Counted from the stretch's first letter, positions 1 through 8,202 are shown. The stretch is 64,000 nucleotides of DNA from Exiguobacterium aurantiacum DSM 6208 (GCF_000702585.1 NZ_JNIQ01000001.1:2767001-2831000), one strand, 5' to 3'. The notes: a model not told the origin generated them from the sequence alone. A program made the numbers and translations.

Positions 1-261
1 ATGAACGAAATCCCCTTATCGAACGAATGGTTATTACGTTACTCACCGGTCATGGAGCTTTGGCTAAAAGAAGATGGCATCCTGCTCGTTGACGGGGACA
101 ACCGAATTCGGCTCACCCTTGAAATCGGGAGCGACCAGGCGATGCAAATTAAAAGCATCGAACAGGACGGTGCCTATTTCGTCGTTGACCCGGTGCATAA
201 ACGAATTACGTTCGAACTCGAGGAAGAAGAAGAGGAAAGCGATTCTCGCTTCTGGGAATAA
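1..261 (+). CDS. hypothetical acidic small protein (may be 5'-truncated)
   Basis: I do not recognise this 86-residue protein. It is open from the first base of the window, so the ATG at base 1 may be an internal methionine and the ribosome site cannot be seen. The middle reads like a small beta-rich domain. The C-terminus is a run of glutamates (EEEEEE) followed by a short SDSRFWE tail. There is no signal peptide or membrane segment. A hairpin terminator follows at 274-312 and plsC starts 82 bases downstream on the same strand, so the two are probably separate transcripts or linked by read-through. Confidence 0.5.
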   Translation: MNEIPLSNEWLLRYSPVMELWLKEDGILLVDGDNRIRLTLEIGSDQAMQIKSIEQDGAYFVVDPVHKRITFELEEEEEESDSRFWE

Positions 262-273
262 GGTTTCATGCCG

Positions 274-312
274 AAGAGTCGGATTCTCCGTGCGAGAAGA
301 AGACTCTTTCTT
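274..312 (+). terminator. intrinsic terminator after the first gene
   Basis: AAGAGTC (274-280) pairs with GACTCTT (302-308), with an inner TTCTC/GAGAA stem. It is followed by a short T-rich stretch. The T-tract is weak, so some read-through into plsC is likely. Confidence 0.5.
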
Positions 313-343
313 ATTGCGCGCTACACTGAAAGGAGACACACCT

Positions 344-1045
344 ATGATTCGCACCGCTGTTTGGTTTTTCTCATTTTTCGCAGTACTGCCCGTCACGTTG
401 CCTTTTATGAACAAGGCAAAAAAACTTGAAACGCCGGAGCGATACGGCTACGTTCAAGGCGTCGCTTATAAATGGGCAAGCTTTCTATTGAAGGTTGCCG
501 GAGCGGAAGTCCGGGTTCACGGACAACAACACATCCCGAATGAGCCGGTCGTCTACGTCGCCAATCACCAAGGGAATTTCGATGTCCCCATCATGATAAC
601 AGCGACGAAACATCCGAAGGCGTTCATCTCGAAAATCGAAGTCCAAAAGTTCCCGATTATTCCCCGTTGGATGGAATTGATGGGTTGCATCTTCATCGAC
701 CGCAGTGACCGACGCCAGTCGATCAAGGCGATTCGTTCAGGTGTTGACACGATTAAATCGGGACAATCTATCATCATCTTTCCAGAAGGGACGCGTTCAA
801 AAGGCGGCCCAATCAAAGAGTTCAAGGCCGGCAGTTTGACACTCGCAACGTCGAGCGGAGCTAAAATTGTTCCGGTCGCCATTCAAGGGAGTCATCATCT
901 GCTCGAGACGACCAATCGCATCAAACCAGGTGTAGTCGATGTGACGTTTTTGCCTGCGATCGACCCGGCCGACATCCCGAACAAGGAAATCGCCGCGACC
1001 GTCGAAGCCGCAATCCGCCAAATCGTTGAAGGAGAGTTATCATGA
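344..1045 (+). CDS. plsC: 1-acyl-sn-glycerol-3-phosphate acyltransferase
   Basis: PlsC-family membrane acyltransferase (233 aa) that acylates lysophosphatidic acid to phosphatidic acid in phospholipid synthesis. It has an N-terminal hydrophobic segment, the catalytic NHQGNFD motif (H-x4-D), a middle FIDR motif and the substrate-binding FPEGTRS motif. The frame is open further upstream, but the ATG at 344 follows AAAGGAG with correct spacing and begins the hydrophobic N-terminus, so I use it. The stop overlaps the start of the ABC-F gene (ATGA), indicating translational coupling. Confidence 0.9.
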   Translation: MIRTAVWFFSFFAVLPVTLPFMNKAKKLETPERYGYVQGVAYKWASFLLKVAGAEVRVHGQQHIPNEPVVYVANHQGNFDVPIMITATKHPKAFISKIEVQKFPIIPRWMELMGCIFIDRSDRRQSIKAIRSGVDTIKSGQSIIIFPEGTRSKGGPIKEFKAGSLTLATSSGAKIVPVAIQGSHHLLETTNRIKPGVVDVTFLPAIDPADIPNKEIAATVEAAIRQIVEGELS

Positions 1046-2931
1046 GTTTACTTGCAATCGAAGGAATCCATAAAGAATTCGCCGACAAAGTGTTATTTGA
1101 TGATGTCACGATGACGATTCATCCGGGTGACCGCATCGGCATCATCGGTGTCAACGGTTCGGGAAAATCGACGTTCATGAAAATCATCGCCGGCGTCGAG
1201 ACGGCCGACCGCGGAACGATGCAGCATCCGAACGACTACCGCATCCGCTATTTGACACAGACGGTCGAATTCGCCGACGGACAGACCATCTTGGACGCTT
1301 TATTCACGAGCGATACGCCGTCTGTCCAGGCGCTGAAAGGATATGAACGGGCTCGTCAACAACTCGAGACCGACCCCTCGAGTGAACAAAAACTGGAGCG
1401 CTTCATGAAAGCACAGCAAGCTGTCGACGCGGCCGACGCCTGGGAAACCGAGGCAAAATTGAAGTCAATCTTGAACCGGCTCGGTCTTCCGGACGTGACG
1501 GCTGAAGTCGGTTCGTTATCCGGTGGTCAACAAAAACGAGTTGCGTTGGCCGCTGCCCTGCTTGATGAAGCCGACCTCCTTTTGTTAGACGAGCCGACGA
1601 ACGAACTTGACGCCGATACGATTTCCTGGCTCGAGACCGTTCTAGCCGATTATCGAGGAGCCATCCTGCTCATCACCCACGACCGCTACTTCTTGAACCG
1701 TGTCACGAACCACATTTTAGAGATTGCCGACGGGACGAGCTATTTCTATGACGGAAACTATGAGCTGTTTCTCGAGAAACGGGCCGAACGGAAAGCACGG
1801 ACCCAATCGATGGAACAAAAACGGCAAAACATCTTACGGCGCGAGCTTGCGTGGCTTCGCCGCGGCGCCAAAGCCCGGACGACGAAACAGAAAGCCCGGA
1901 TCCAACGCGTCGAGGACTTGAAGCATCAAGAGACACTCGCTGAAGACGAGACACTCGACGTGTCCGTCGGGTCACGCCGTCTCGGTAAGAAAGTCATTGA
2001 CGTCGATGAGTTATCGTTCCAGTATGACGACACCCCGATCATCCGACAGTTCAGCTGGTTGTTCGGTCGCCGCGAACGATACGGCATCGTCGGCCCGAAC
2101 GGGAGCGGAAAGACGACGCTCATGAACCTGCTCGCCAAACGGCTTGAACCGACGTCCGGTACAGTCGTGCACGGAGAGACAGTGCATCTCGGCTATTACG
2201 GACAGCAGGTCGAGTTCGAAGACACGTCACGCCGCGTCATCGACGAGATCGAACGGGTCGCCCAAGTCATTCACACGCCGGACGGCGAGTCGATCACGGC
2301 GAGCCAAATGCTCGAGCGGTTCTTATTTACGCCGGATGCGCAATATAAACCGATCGCAAAACTTTCCGGTGGCGAGAAACGACGTCTCGTCCTCCTTCGC
2401 ATTTTAATGGACGAACCGAACGTCTTATTTTTAGACGAGCCAACGAACGACCTCGACACCGAGACGCTATCGGTGCTTGAGGATTATTTGGAGTCATTCC
2501 CTGGAACGGTCATCGCCGTCAGCCACGACCGCTATTTCTTAGACCGGATCGCCGGACAGCTCATCGCGTTTGAAGACGGTGCGATCAACGTCTATCATGC
2601 CGAATACAGTGACTACTTGGCCTCGCTCGAAGAGACGAAGGTTCAAGCGAAGAAAGAGCCGAAAGAGAAGAAAGAACGAGTCAAAACGGATGTCGTCAAG
2701 TTCACGTTCAAAGAACAGAAGGAATGGGAGACGATTGAGGACGATATCGCCTCGCTCGAGTCTGCCATCGAGGCGGCCGAGGCCCGCTTGGCCGAAGCCG
2801 GTAGCGACATCGGAAAAGTGAATGATGTGTACGCCGAAATCTCGACACTGAAAGAAGCGCTCGATTCGAAGATGGAGCGCTGGGAGTACTTGTCGGAGAT
2901 TGATGAACAGATGCAAGCCCAGAAACGCTAA
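1042..2931 (+). CDS. yfmR: ABC-F ribosome-associated ATPase, YfmR/Uup type
   Basis: Soluble ABC-F protein (629 aa) with two ATPase domains and no membrane segment. Domain 1 has GVNGSGKST, LSGGQQKR and LLLLDEPTNELD. A charged linker with ELAWLRRGAKAR is the P-site tRNA-interacting region. Domain 2 has GPNGSGKTT, LSGGEKRR and LFLDEPTNDLD. The last ~100 residues are a Lys/Glu-rich coiled coil. The linker text and the length match Bacillus subtilis YfmR, a Uup-type factor that with EF-P relieves ribosomes stalled on difficult sequences. That function is family knowledge. It starts by 4-base overlap with plsC and ends in a bidirectional terminator. Confidence 0.9.
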   Translation: MSLLAIEGIHKEFADKVLFDDVTMTIHPGDRIGIIGVNGSGKSTFMKIIAGVETADRGTMQHPNDYRIRYLTQTVEFADGQTILDALFTSDTPSVQALKGYERARQQLETDPSSEQKLERFMKAQQAVDAADAWETEAKLKSILNRLGLPDVTAEVGSLSGGQQKRVALAAALLDEADLLLLDEPTNELDADTISWLETVLADYRGAILLITHDRYFLNRVTNHILEIADGTSYFYDGNYELFLEKRAERKARTQSMEQKRQNILRRELAWLRRGAKARTTKQKARIQRVEDLKHQETLAEDETLDVSVGSRRLGKKVIDVDELSFQYDDTPIIRQFSWLFGRRERYGIVGPNGSGKTTLMNLLAKRLEPTSGTVVHGETVHLGYYGQQVEFEDTSRRVIDEIERVAQVIHTPDGESITASQMLERFLFTPDAQYKPIAKLSGGEKRRLVLLRILMDEPNVLFLDEPTNDLDTETLSVLEDYLESFPGTVIAVSHDRYFLDRIAGQLIAFEDGAINVYHAEYSDYLASLEETKVQAKKEPKEKKERVKTDVVKFTFKEQKEWETIEDDIASLESAIEAAEARLAEAGSDIGKVNDVYAEISTLKEALDSKMERWEYLSEIDEQMQAQKR

Positions 2932-2966
2932 AAGGCAGGATCACGTCTCGTGATCCTGCCTTTCGT
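2931..2966. terminator. bidirectional terminator between yfmR and GNAT gene
   Basis: A perfect 15-bp stem with a 3-base loop spans 2931-2963, flanked by A and T runs. It serves the convergent genes and overlaps the 3' end of the GNAT coding sequence, whose stop is at 2941-2943. Confidence 0.9.
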
Positions 2967-3498
2967 GTATGTAGCTATACATGTAAACGTCATGCGCCCT
3001 ACCGTTTTGACGCATATATTGCCGGAGCATGCCTTCTTGAAAGAATCCGTTCCGCTCAAGCATTTGTTGCGAGGCGACGTTCTCTGTATAGACGATTGCC
3101 CCGACTCGTTCAAACGCTGCCACATGAGCGGCATAGTCGAGCGCGCGCTGCAACGCCTCAGATGCGTAGCCGTTACGCCAATGGTCCGGATGAATCTCAT
3201 ACCCGATTTCAGCGCGTCGATGGCGCGGAACGAGATTATGAAAGCCGATCGTCCCAATCAACGTCAAATCGTCTTTACGTACAATCCCCCAACGGATGAC
3301 CGTCCCTGCCTGCATCCCTTCAATCATGTTCGTCACCATGTGAACCGTCTCGTCAACTGTGGCGTGGGGTTCCATTCCATAATGCTTCAACACGGTCGCG
3401 TTCGAAAAAATCGGGAACAGCCGACTTGCATCGACCACCTCGAGCGGCCGCAATGTCAGCCGTTCCGTCTCTAACGTCGGAATCACGACAACGCTCAT
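2941..3498 (-). CDS. GNAT N-acetyltransferase, RimJ/RimL type
   Basis: 185-residue acetyl-CoA-dependent acetyltransferase. It opens with ETERLTLRPL, typical of the RimJ/RimL branch. Motif A is represented by IGYEIHPDHWRNGYASEAL and the C-terminal part by NVASQQMLERNGF. The substrate (ribosomal protein, small molecule or antibiotic) cannot be told. Its start overlaps the stop of liaR by 4 bases, so it is the last gene of the lia operon and is probably induced with it. This acetyltransferase is not part of the classical Bacillus lia operon. Confidence 0.85.
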   Translation of the reverse strand: MSVVVIPTLETERLTLRPLEVVDASRLFPIFSNATVLKHYGMEPHATVDETVHMVTNMIEGMQAGTVIRWGIVRKDDLTLIGTIGFHNLVPRHRRAEIGYEIHPDHWRNGYASEALQRALDYAAHVAAFERVGAIVYTENVASQQMLERNGFFQEGMLRQYMRQNGRAHDVYMYSYIHERQDHET

Positions 3499-4127
3499 TT
3501 ACTTACCAAGTTGTGCTGAAACGCATAAACGACGGCTTGGGTCCGGTCATACACGTCGAGCTTCGTCAAAATATTCGAGACGTGCGTCTTTACCGTTTTG
3601 AGAGAGATATAAAGCTCATCGGCGATGACTTGATTCGCCTTTCCTTCTGCCATCAGCTGTAAAATCTCACGTTCCCGTGCCGTCAGACTCTCATGAAGCG
3701 TCGTTTCTGGATGACGGAGGCGCTCGAGCATCTTACCGGTCACTTGAGCGGCCATGACCGGATTCCCCGCCGCTGTTTGACGAATCGCATCGGCAATCTC
3801 GTTGGCGTTCGCCGTCTTCAACACATAACTCATCGCACCGGCCTCGATGACCGGATACACTTTTTCATCGTCTAAGAAGCTCGTGACGACTAAAATCTTT
3901 GCTTCTTTCCAACTCGCTTTGATGCGTTTCGTCGACTCGACCCCGTCGACCGGCTCCATGACGAGGTCCATCAAGACGACGTCCGGTTTTTCCGCGATGG
4001 CGAGCTCCACGCCCGTCGCCCCGTCCGAGGCCTCGCCGACGACTTCGATGTCGGGTTGCGTCGACAAGAAAGCCGACACCCCGGCCCGGACCATCTCATG
4101 GTCATCAATTAATACGACTCGAATCAT
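3495..4127 (-). CDS. liaR: response regulator LiaR (NarL/LuxR family)
   Basis: 210-residue response regulator of the cell-envelope stress system LiaFSR. The N-terminal receiver carries the phosphoacceptor in VLMDLVMEP and the acidic pair in LIDDHEM. The C-terminal LuxR-type helix-turn-helix reads LTAREREILQLMAEGK through LYISLKTVKTHVSNIL. Length matches Bacillus LiaR (211 aa). It overlaps liaS by 4 bases. By family knowledge, phosphorylated LiaR activates the promoter of its own operon when lipid II-cycle antibiotics damage the envelope. A candidate binding palindrome lies at 7059-7076. Confidence 0.93.
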   Translation of the reverse strand: MIRVVLIDDHEMVRAGVSAFLSTQPDIEVVGEASDGATGVELAIAEKPDVVLMDLVMEPVDGVESTKRIKASWKEAKILVVTSFLDDEKVYPVIEAGAMSYVLKTANANEIADAIRQTAAGNPVMAAQVTGKMLERLRHPETTLHESLTAREREILQLMAEGKANQVIADELYISLKTVKTHVSNILTKLDVYDRTQAVVYAFQHNLVSK

Positions 4128-5152
4128 TCCAATCCCTCCACTTGTTGTTTCACGCGCACTTCAATCTGAGTACCGGCACCAGGCACACTGACGAGACGTA
4201 ACGTCCCACCGACCTCGGCCGTCCTCTCTCTTATCGATTGTAAGCCATATGAGGCGACTTGTGTATCATCGACATTAAACCCGATGCCGTCATCATTGAT
4301 TTTTAAAATGACCGTCTGTTGGACGGTCCGCATCTCAATCTCGAGCCGCTTCGCCTTGGCGTGCCGGAGCGTGTTGCTGATCGCTTCTTGAACGATCCGG
4401 AACAGCTCGTTCTCCGTGTGACGGGATAAATGAACTTCTTCAAGCCGCCAGACAAGCTCGGTTGATTGTTTACGGGACAGCTCTTCTAACAACCGCTCGA
4501 TCCCGGTCTTGAGCGTCATCCCTTCGAGCTCGACGGGACGAAGCTGCAACAAGAGCGAACGCATCTCGGCTTGGGCGGTTTGGGCCATCACTTCGACTTG
4601 TGCGATTTGTTTAGCGGCAACGTCCGGTTTGACGTCAATCGTCTGCTTGGCTGCCGTCGTCATCATCGAGATGGCGTACAGCTGTTGACTGACTGAGTCA
4701 TGCAACTCGCGGGCAACACGGCGACGCTCTTCGACGACCGCCTCACTCCGTGCCTCCTCGACGCTGACAGGTCGGTCCCCGACCCGTTTGGCGACCTCGA
4801 GCATCTCGGTTCGTTGTTTACTGATCCGCACGATCCGCTCTAACGTGTCGCGATATGGCGACAATGGACGAAACGTGATTTCTTTTTGGTTCTCTAATTT
4901 CCATAAGGCGTTCGCGACTTCTCGAAAATCGCGGCGTAAGTAGAAGTAGGACCCGACCCCGAACACACTGCCGATCAAAACGGCGATGACGAGGATGGAC
5001 ACACCGAAAGGCAACCCTTCTTCACGCGTGAACAAATCTCGGAGTGAAGTCGAGTCACCTATTAAAAAGGCTAATGTGACGAACAGCGCCGTCAGCAGGC
5101 TGCTGAACAGTTGATGCCAGACGACCGTCCGTGGGTAAGAATCTTTTTTCAT
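4124..5152 (-). CDS. liaS: sensor histidine kinase LiaS
   Basis: 342-residue membrane kinase. Two N-terminal membrane segments (about residues 12-30 and 48-70) flank a very short external loop, the intramembrane-sensing architecture. The HisKA_3 motif is VARELHDSVSQQLY, with the phosphorylated His inside. The HATPase region shows QEAISNTLRHAKAK, INDDGIGF and YGLQSIRERTAEVGG. It overlaps liaF upstream and liaR downstream by 4 bases each, so the three are translationally coupled. In the family, LiaF inhibits LiaS until envelope stress releases it. Confidence 0.93.
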   Translation of the reverse strand: MKKDSYPRTVVWHQLFSSLLTALFVTLAFLIGDSTSLRDLFTREEGLPFGVSILVIAVLIGSVFGVGSYFYLRRDFREVANALWKLENQKEITFRPLSPYRDTLERIVRISKQRTEMLEVAKRVGDRPVSVEEARSEAVVEERRRVARELHDSVSQQLYAISMMTTAAKQTIDVKPDVAAKQIAQVEVMAQTAQAEMRSLLLQLRPVELEGMTLKTGIERLLEELSRKQSTELVWRLEEVHLSRHTENELFRIVQEAISNTLRHAKAKRLEIEMRTVQQTVILKINDDGIGFNVDDTQVASYGLQSIRERTAEVGGTLRLVSVPGAGTQIEVRVKQQVEGLE

Positions 5153-5841
5153 ACCGTCATCACCTCGACACTTCCGCTCATGAGCACGATATGAATCCGG
5201 ACTTTGCGCGTCGCCGTCGGATAGTCGTCCGACGCCGTATAGAAGCGACGGTTGAACACCGGCGAATAGTTCGACTCATCGACTTGGATTTTCCCAAATC
5301 CGATCGATGCATCAATTGAGTAATCGTACCCTGCCGGAATGAGGATCCGTACGTCTCCCGCGAGGCCGTTCAACAGTAAGAACGTCTCACCTTCCGGAAT
5401 GATGGCGCGCGACAAGTCCATCTCGACGTCTCGCAGCAAGAAAAATTCATTCGTGTCTTGCAACACGTAATGTCCCGACTCTTTCGTGCCGAATGAAAAC
5501 GCCTGCTCTTGCCGGAGGTGTGAGCGGAAACGGTTCGATTCGAGCGGACGGTTTTTATATAATCGATATCCGAACATGAGCAACAGTCCCGATAAGACGA
5601 ACCCGAACGCGGCTGACGAAAAGATGAGTCCGACGAGCATAATGCTGCCGATGCCATAAAAGACATAGCTGACCGACTGATTTCCTTTCCGGCTGAAACG
5701 ACGACCGATATAAAGCAGGAGTAGCGGTAAAATCATACTAAACAAGATGCTGTTGCCGCCTGTCACGATATCGATGAACAGGCCGACGGCAAATAAAATG
5801 ATCATGAATCCGATAATTTGTCGTGTGTTCCAACGCTCCAC
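5149..5841 (-). CDS. liaF: LiaF, membrane inhibitor of the LiaSR system
   Basis: 230-residue membrane protein. The N-terminal half has about four hydrophobic segments (starting IIGFMIILFAVGLFIDIV). The C-terminal half is a soluble beta-rich domain of the cell wall-active antibiotics response type. I use the GTG at 5841 because GAGAGGGGGA precedes it by 7 bases; the longer frame to 5880 has an implausible N-terminus. It is the negative regulator of LiaS in Bacillus and relatives. It lies downstream of a hairpin (5885-5915) that should lower liaFSR expression relative to liaIH. Confidence 0.9.
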   Translation of the reverse strand: MERWNTRQIIGFMIILFAVGLFIDIVTGGNSILFSMILPLLLLYIGRRFSRKGNQSVSYVFYGIGSIMLVGLIFSSAAFGFVLSGLLLMFGYRLYKNRPLESNRFRSHLRQEQAFSFGTKESGHYVLQDTNEFFLLRDVEMDLSRAIIPEGETFLLLNGLAGDVRILIPAGYDYSIDASIGFGKIQVDESNYSPVFNRRFYTASDDYPTATRKVRIHIVLMSGSVEVMTV

Positions 5842-5884
5842 TCTGCTTCCCCCTCTCTTACGATATGTACAATGAAGCAAAGAA

Positions 5885-5915
5885 GCGATGGTCCGAACAA
5901 ATCGCGGACCATCGC
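5885..5915 (-). terminator. attenuator between liaH and liaF
   Basis: GCGATGGTCCG pairs perfectly with CGGACCATCGC over 11 bp, followed on the transcribed strand by a weak TTCTTTGCTTC tract. Position and weakness fit a partial terminator that lets most transcripts end after liaIH. Confidence 0.7.
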
Positions 5916-5927
5916 CGAACCATTGCG

Positions 5928-6572
5928 TCAGTCCTGCTTGAAGCGACGCTCAAGTTCTTTTAATTTTGCTTCGAAGTCATCCTCATCCGCTGAATCGATC
6001 GATTCTTCCGGAGCTGACTCTTTCTTCTCTTCCTCTTCTGTGAACGGATGCGATTTTGACGTGTCCGCCCCAAAGATTTGATCGAGCGCGCCTTTCAACA
6101 AATCCATGTTTTGACGCATTGCGAACTCGTAACGTTTGTTTTGCATCTCATCGAGTTTCAAACGCATCTCAAGGGCCCGACGTTCGAGGGCATCGAGTTC
6201 ACGTGTTCCTTCATCAATCAAGCCTTCGAAGTAACGATACTGTTCCCCGTAATGTTTCGATTCAAGGGCGGCCCGTTCAGCAAGCTTCTCTTCGCCCGCT
6301 TTTTTCGCCAGTTCCGTCTGCTCGTAACGCTTATCGGCCATCTGTTTGGCGTCATCGCGTTTTGTCGCCAATTCTTCAAGCAACGCTTTTTGACGCTCGA
6401 CGAGACGCTCGACCGACAACGCTTCTTTTTCAGCGCCACGGATGTGACGGTTCAATTCGGCTTCCCCGCTCGTGCGTGGTGCCTCTTTGTCTTGATACTT
6501 CTTCATTTCTTTCGATATCTCTTTCGTCAACTCGTTAGCTAAATCACGAAACTGGTCAAATGGTGTCTTCAT
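5928..6572 (-). CDS. liaH: LiaH, PspA/IM30-family stress protein
   Basis: 214-residue, highly charged, almost wholly alpha-helical protein of the PspA/IM30 family (Bacillus LiaH is 225 aa). Heptad-rich coiled coil runs from about residue 45 to 160. The tail (about 170-214) is acidic with a run of glutamates and ends ELERRFKQD. There is no membrane segment. In Bacillus LiaH forms large ring assemblies that are recruited to damaged membrane by LiaI. Gene order, length and composition agree. An attenuator follows. Confidence 0.88.
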   Translation of the reverse strand: MKTPFDQFRDLANELTKEISKEMKKYQDKEAPRTSGEAELNRHIRGAEKEALSVERLVERQKALLEELATKRDDAKQMADKRYEQTELAKKAGEEKLAERAALESKHYGEQYRYFEGLIDEGTRELDALERRALEMRLKLDEMQNKRYEFAMRQNMDLLKGALDQIFGADTSKSHPFTEEEEKKESAPEESIDSADEDDFEAKLKELERRFKQD

Positions 6573-6594
6573 TATAATATCCTCCTTGTGAATC

Positions 6595-6978
6595 TTAGCG
6601 ACGGTTTACAAATTTCTGCCAGACTTGGTCGAACGATTGAAAGCTACTTCCGCTCGCACGCGACCCGTCCGCATTAAAAATCTCGACATCCCGCTTTTGG
6701 TTGGCATACATCATATACCCTTTAAACAGCACCCAAGCCACCAAAATTCCGATCAATGCCCAAATATTCGACAATACCGTGAGAATTCCGACTACGGCGA
6801 GTGCGCCGTAACCGATTTTTGCGCCGACATGTGTCACAGCCATGAATCTGACTCCAGCCCACAGTGCTAAGAGCGCCCCCAAACCAAATAAAATCATATT
6901 TGGTAAAAAGCCGATTAGAACGAGAACTAAAGAGATCGCGGCCACGATGAACAGCACTTGCTTCACCTGGCGATTCAT
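6595..6978 (-). CDS. liaI: LiaI, membrane anchor for LiaH
   Basis: 127-residue small membrane protein, close in length to Bacillus LiaI (126 aa). Three to four hydrophobic segments fill residues 7-90 and the C-terminus is a short charged soluble tail (about 92-127). It is the first gene of the operon, with liaH 22 bases downstream. GAGGAGGGATGA places the ribosome site just before the ATG. It is expected to anchor LiaH at the membrane. Identification rests on operon context as well as the sequence. Confidence 0.83.
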   Translation of the reverse strand: MNRQVKQVLFIVAAISLVLVLIGFLPNMILFGLGALLALWAGVRFMAVTHVGAKIGYGALAVVGILTVLSNIWALIGILVAWVLFKGYMMYANQKRDVEIFNADGSRASGSSFQSFDQVWQKFVNRR

Positions 6979-7008
6979 CTATCATCCCTCCTCGTTAAGT
7001 ACACTCTT

Positions 7009-7076
7009 ATCATAATACGTTATTTTTCGGGATGCGACGAGCGGAAGGCCTGTTTTCCCTCGGTCTGAAGACTGAG
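7009..7076 (-). promoter_or_regulatory. liaI promoter with LiaR-box candidate
   Basis: Reading the minus strand, CTCAGTCTTCAGACCGAG (7059-7076) is an 8-2-8 inverted repeat with one mismatched pair. A -10 element TATGAT lies at 7009-7014. No good -35 is visible, which fits an activator-dependent promoter with LiaR bound upstream. Assigning LiaR is inference from position and symmetry. Confidence 0.6.
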
Positions 7077-7101
7077 ATGTTAGCGTTCTCAATCGATGTG
7101 G

Positions 7102-7107
7102 TATACT
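7102..7107 (+). promoter_or_regulatory. extended -10 promoter for rsgA leader
   Basis: TGGTATACT gives an extended -10 (TATACT at 7102-7107), with a weak TTAGCG -35 about 16 bases upstream. The predicted start near 7114 would give a transcript carrying the leader ORF at 7140-7208. Confidence 0.5.
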
Positions 7108-7139
7108 ACTGCTATCGAACAACGAAAGGATGATGTTTT

Positions 7140-7208
7140 ATGAGCACCGTAATCCATGCAGTACCGACCTTGTCAGCCAATCGGAGGGCGACCGTCCTCC
7201 ACCACTAA
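7140..7208 (+). CDS. 22-codon leader ORF upstream of rsgA
   Basis: A short ORF (starts MSTVIHAV, ends TVLHH) is preceded by GAAAGGATG and stops 2 bases before the ribosome site of rsgA. Its codons cover GGAGG (7183-7187) and CCTCC (7196-7200). CCTCC can pair either with that GGAGG or with the rsgA Shine-Dalgarno GGAGG at 7211-7215. This geometry suggests a leader peptide controlling rsgA translation. An alternative is that rsgA itself starts at 7130/7133, in which case this ORF would be incidental. Confidence 0.4.
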   Translation: MSTVIHAVPTLSANRRATVLHH

Positions 7209-7222
7209 GAGGAGGATTCTAT

Positions 7223-8197
7223 TTGAATCAAACAACAATCACAACGGGACGTGTCACGGCACAGTTCCAACATATGTACACCGTCACGACCGAGAACGAG
7301 GTCTATACGTGTAGCGTCTCCGGAAAATTCCGACACGAGGCCGAGAGCGAGCGCGACTATCCCGTCATCGGCGATTATGTCGAGTTCACCGTTCGCGAGC
7401 ATGGTCAAGGCTTGATTCGACGTCTCCTTGAACGGCGCACTGTCCTTTCACGGGCAGCCGCCGGCAACGAGACGCGCGAACAGCTGATCTGCGCGAACGT
7501 CGACTATATTTTGATCACGATGGCGTGCGGGCACGATTTCAACTTGCGCCGTCTCGAGCGCTATTCACTCGCCGCATGGGAGACCGGGGCCACACCGCTC
7601 ATCGTCTTGACGAAGTCGGATCAAGTCGAGGACGTGAATGGACTCGTCTCGGACCTCACGTTGACGGTGCCTGGTGTCGATGTCCACCCCGTCAGCTCGG
7701 TCACCGGGAATGGGGTCGAAACACTACGCAACGCATTGCCGAACGGGAGCACGATTGCCCTCGTCGGTTCATCCGGAGTCGGGAAGTCGACACTAACGAA
7801 CGCACTCGCCGGAGAGACGATTGCCGCGACTCAGGCCGTTCGTGAGAGCGATGAACGAGGCAAGCACACGACGACACATCGCGCCTTGTTCGCAGTCGAC
7901 GGCCTATTCGTCATCGACACCCCTGGGATGCGCGAGTTCGGGCTTTGGGACGGCGCCGACCATCTCGACGACACGTTTCGGGATATCGAGGCGCTCGCTG
8001 ATGCCTGCCGGTTCCGCGACTGCTCGCATCAGGCAGAGCCAGGCTGTGCGGTCCGGCAGGCGATCGAATCTGGAAAGCTTGACGCGAAACGGTATCAAAG
8101 TTTCGTCAAACTCGAGCGCGAACTCCGCTATGCCGAGAAACGGCAAGCCGAAGCGGCCCGTCTCGCCGAGAAGAAGAAGCGAAAAATGAAAAGTTGA
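7223..8197 (+). CDS. rsgA: ribosome small subunit-dependent GTPase A
   Basis: Circularly permuted GTPase (324 aa from this start) that checks late maturation of the 30S subunit. An N-terminal OB-fold (about 1-70) is followed by the G domain in permuted order: TKSD (G4), GSSGVGKSTL (P-loop), DTPGM (G3). The C-terminal zinc knuckle has the pattern CRFRDCSHQAEPGC. I choose the TTG at 7223 because AAGAGGAGGA precedes it at 8 bases and the OB fold begins there. The frame is open back to 7130, so a 31-residue extension cannot be excluded. A leader ORF overlaps that extension in another frame. Confidence 0.88.
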   Translation: MNQTTITTGRVTAQFQHMYTVTTENEVYTCSVSGKFRHEAESERDYPVIGDYVEFTVREHGQGLIRRLLERRTVLSRAAAGNETREQLICANVDYILITMACGHDFNLRRLERYSLAAWETGATPLIVLTKSDQVEDVNGLVSDLTLTVPGVDVHPVSSVTGNGVETLRNALPNGSTIALVGSSGVGKSTLTNALAGETIAATQAVRESDERGKHTTTHRALFAVDGLFVIDTPGMREFGLWDGADHLDDTFRDIEALADACRFRDCSHQAEPGCAVRQAIESGKLDAKRYQSFVKLERELRYAEKRQAEAARLAEKKKRKMKS

Positions 8198-8202
8198 TGA
8201 CG

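Noticed and set aside
74-343. Long N-terminal extension of PlsC
   Set aside because: It runs through another gene in a different frame and through a terminator hairpin; the ATG at 344 has a good ribosome site.
2950-3474. 174-codon plus-strand ORF opposite the GNAT gene
   Set aside because: It is the complement of a clear GNAT coding sequence, has no ribosome site and begins in the terminator.
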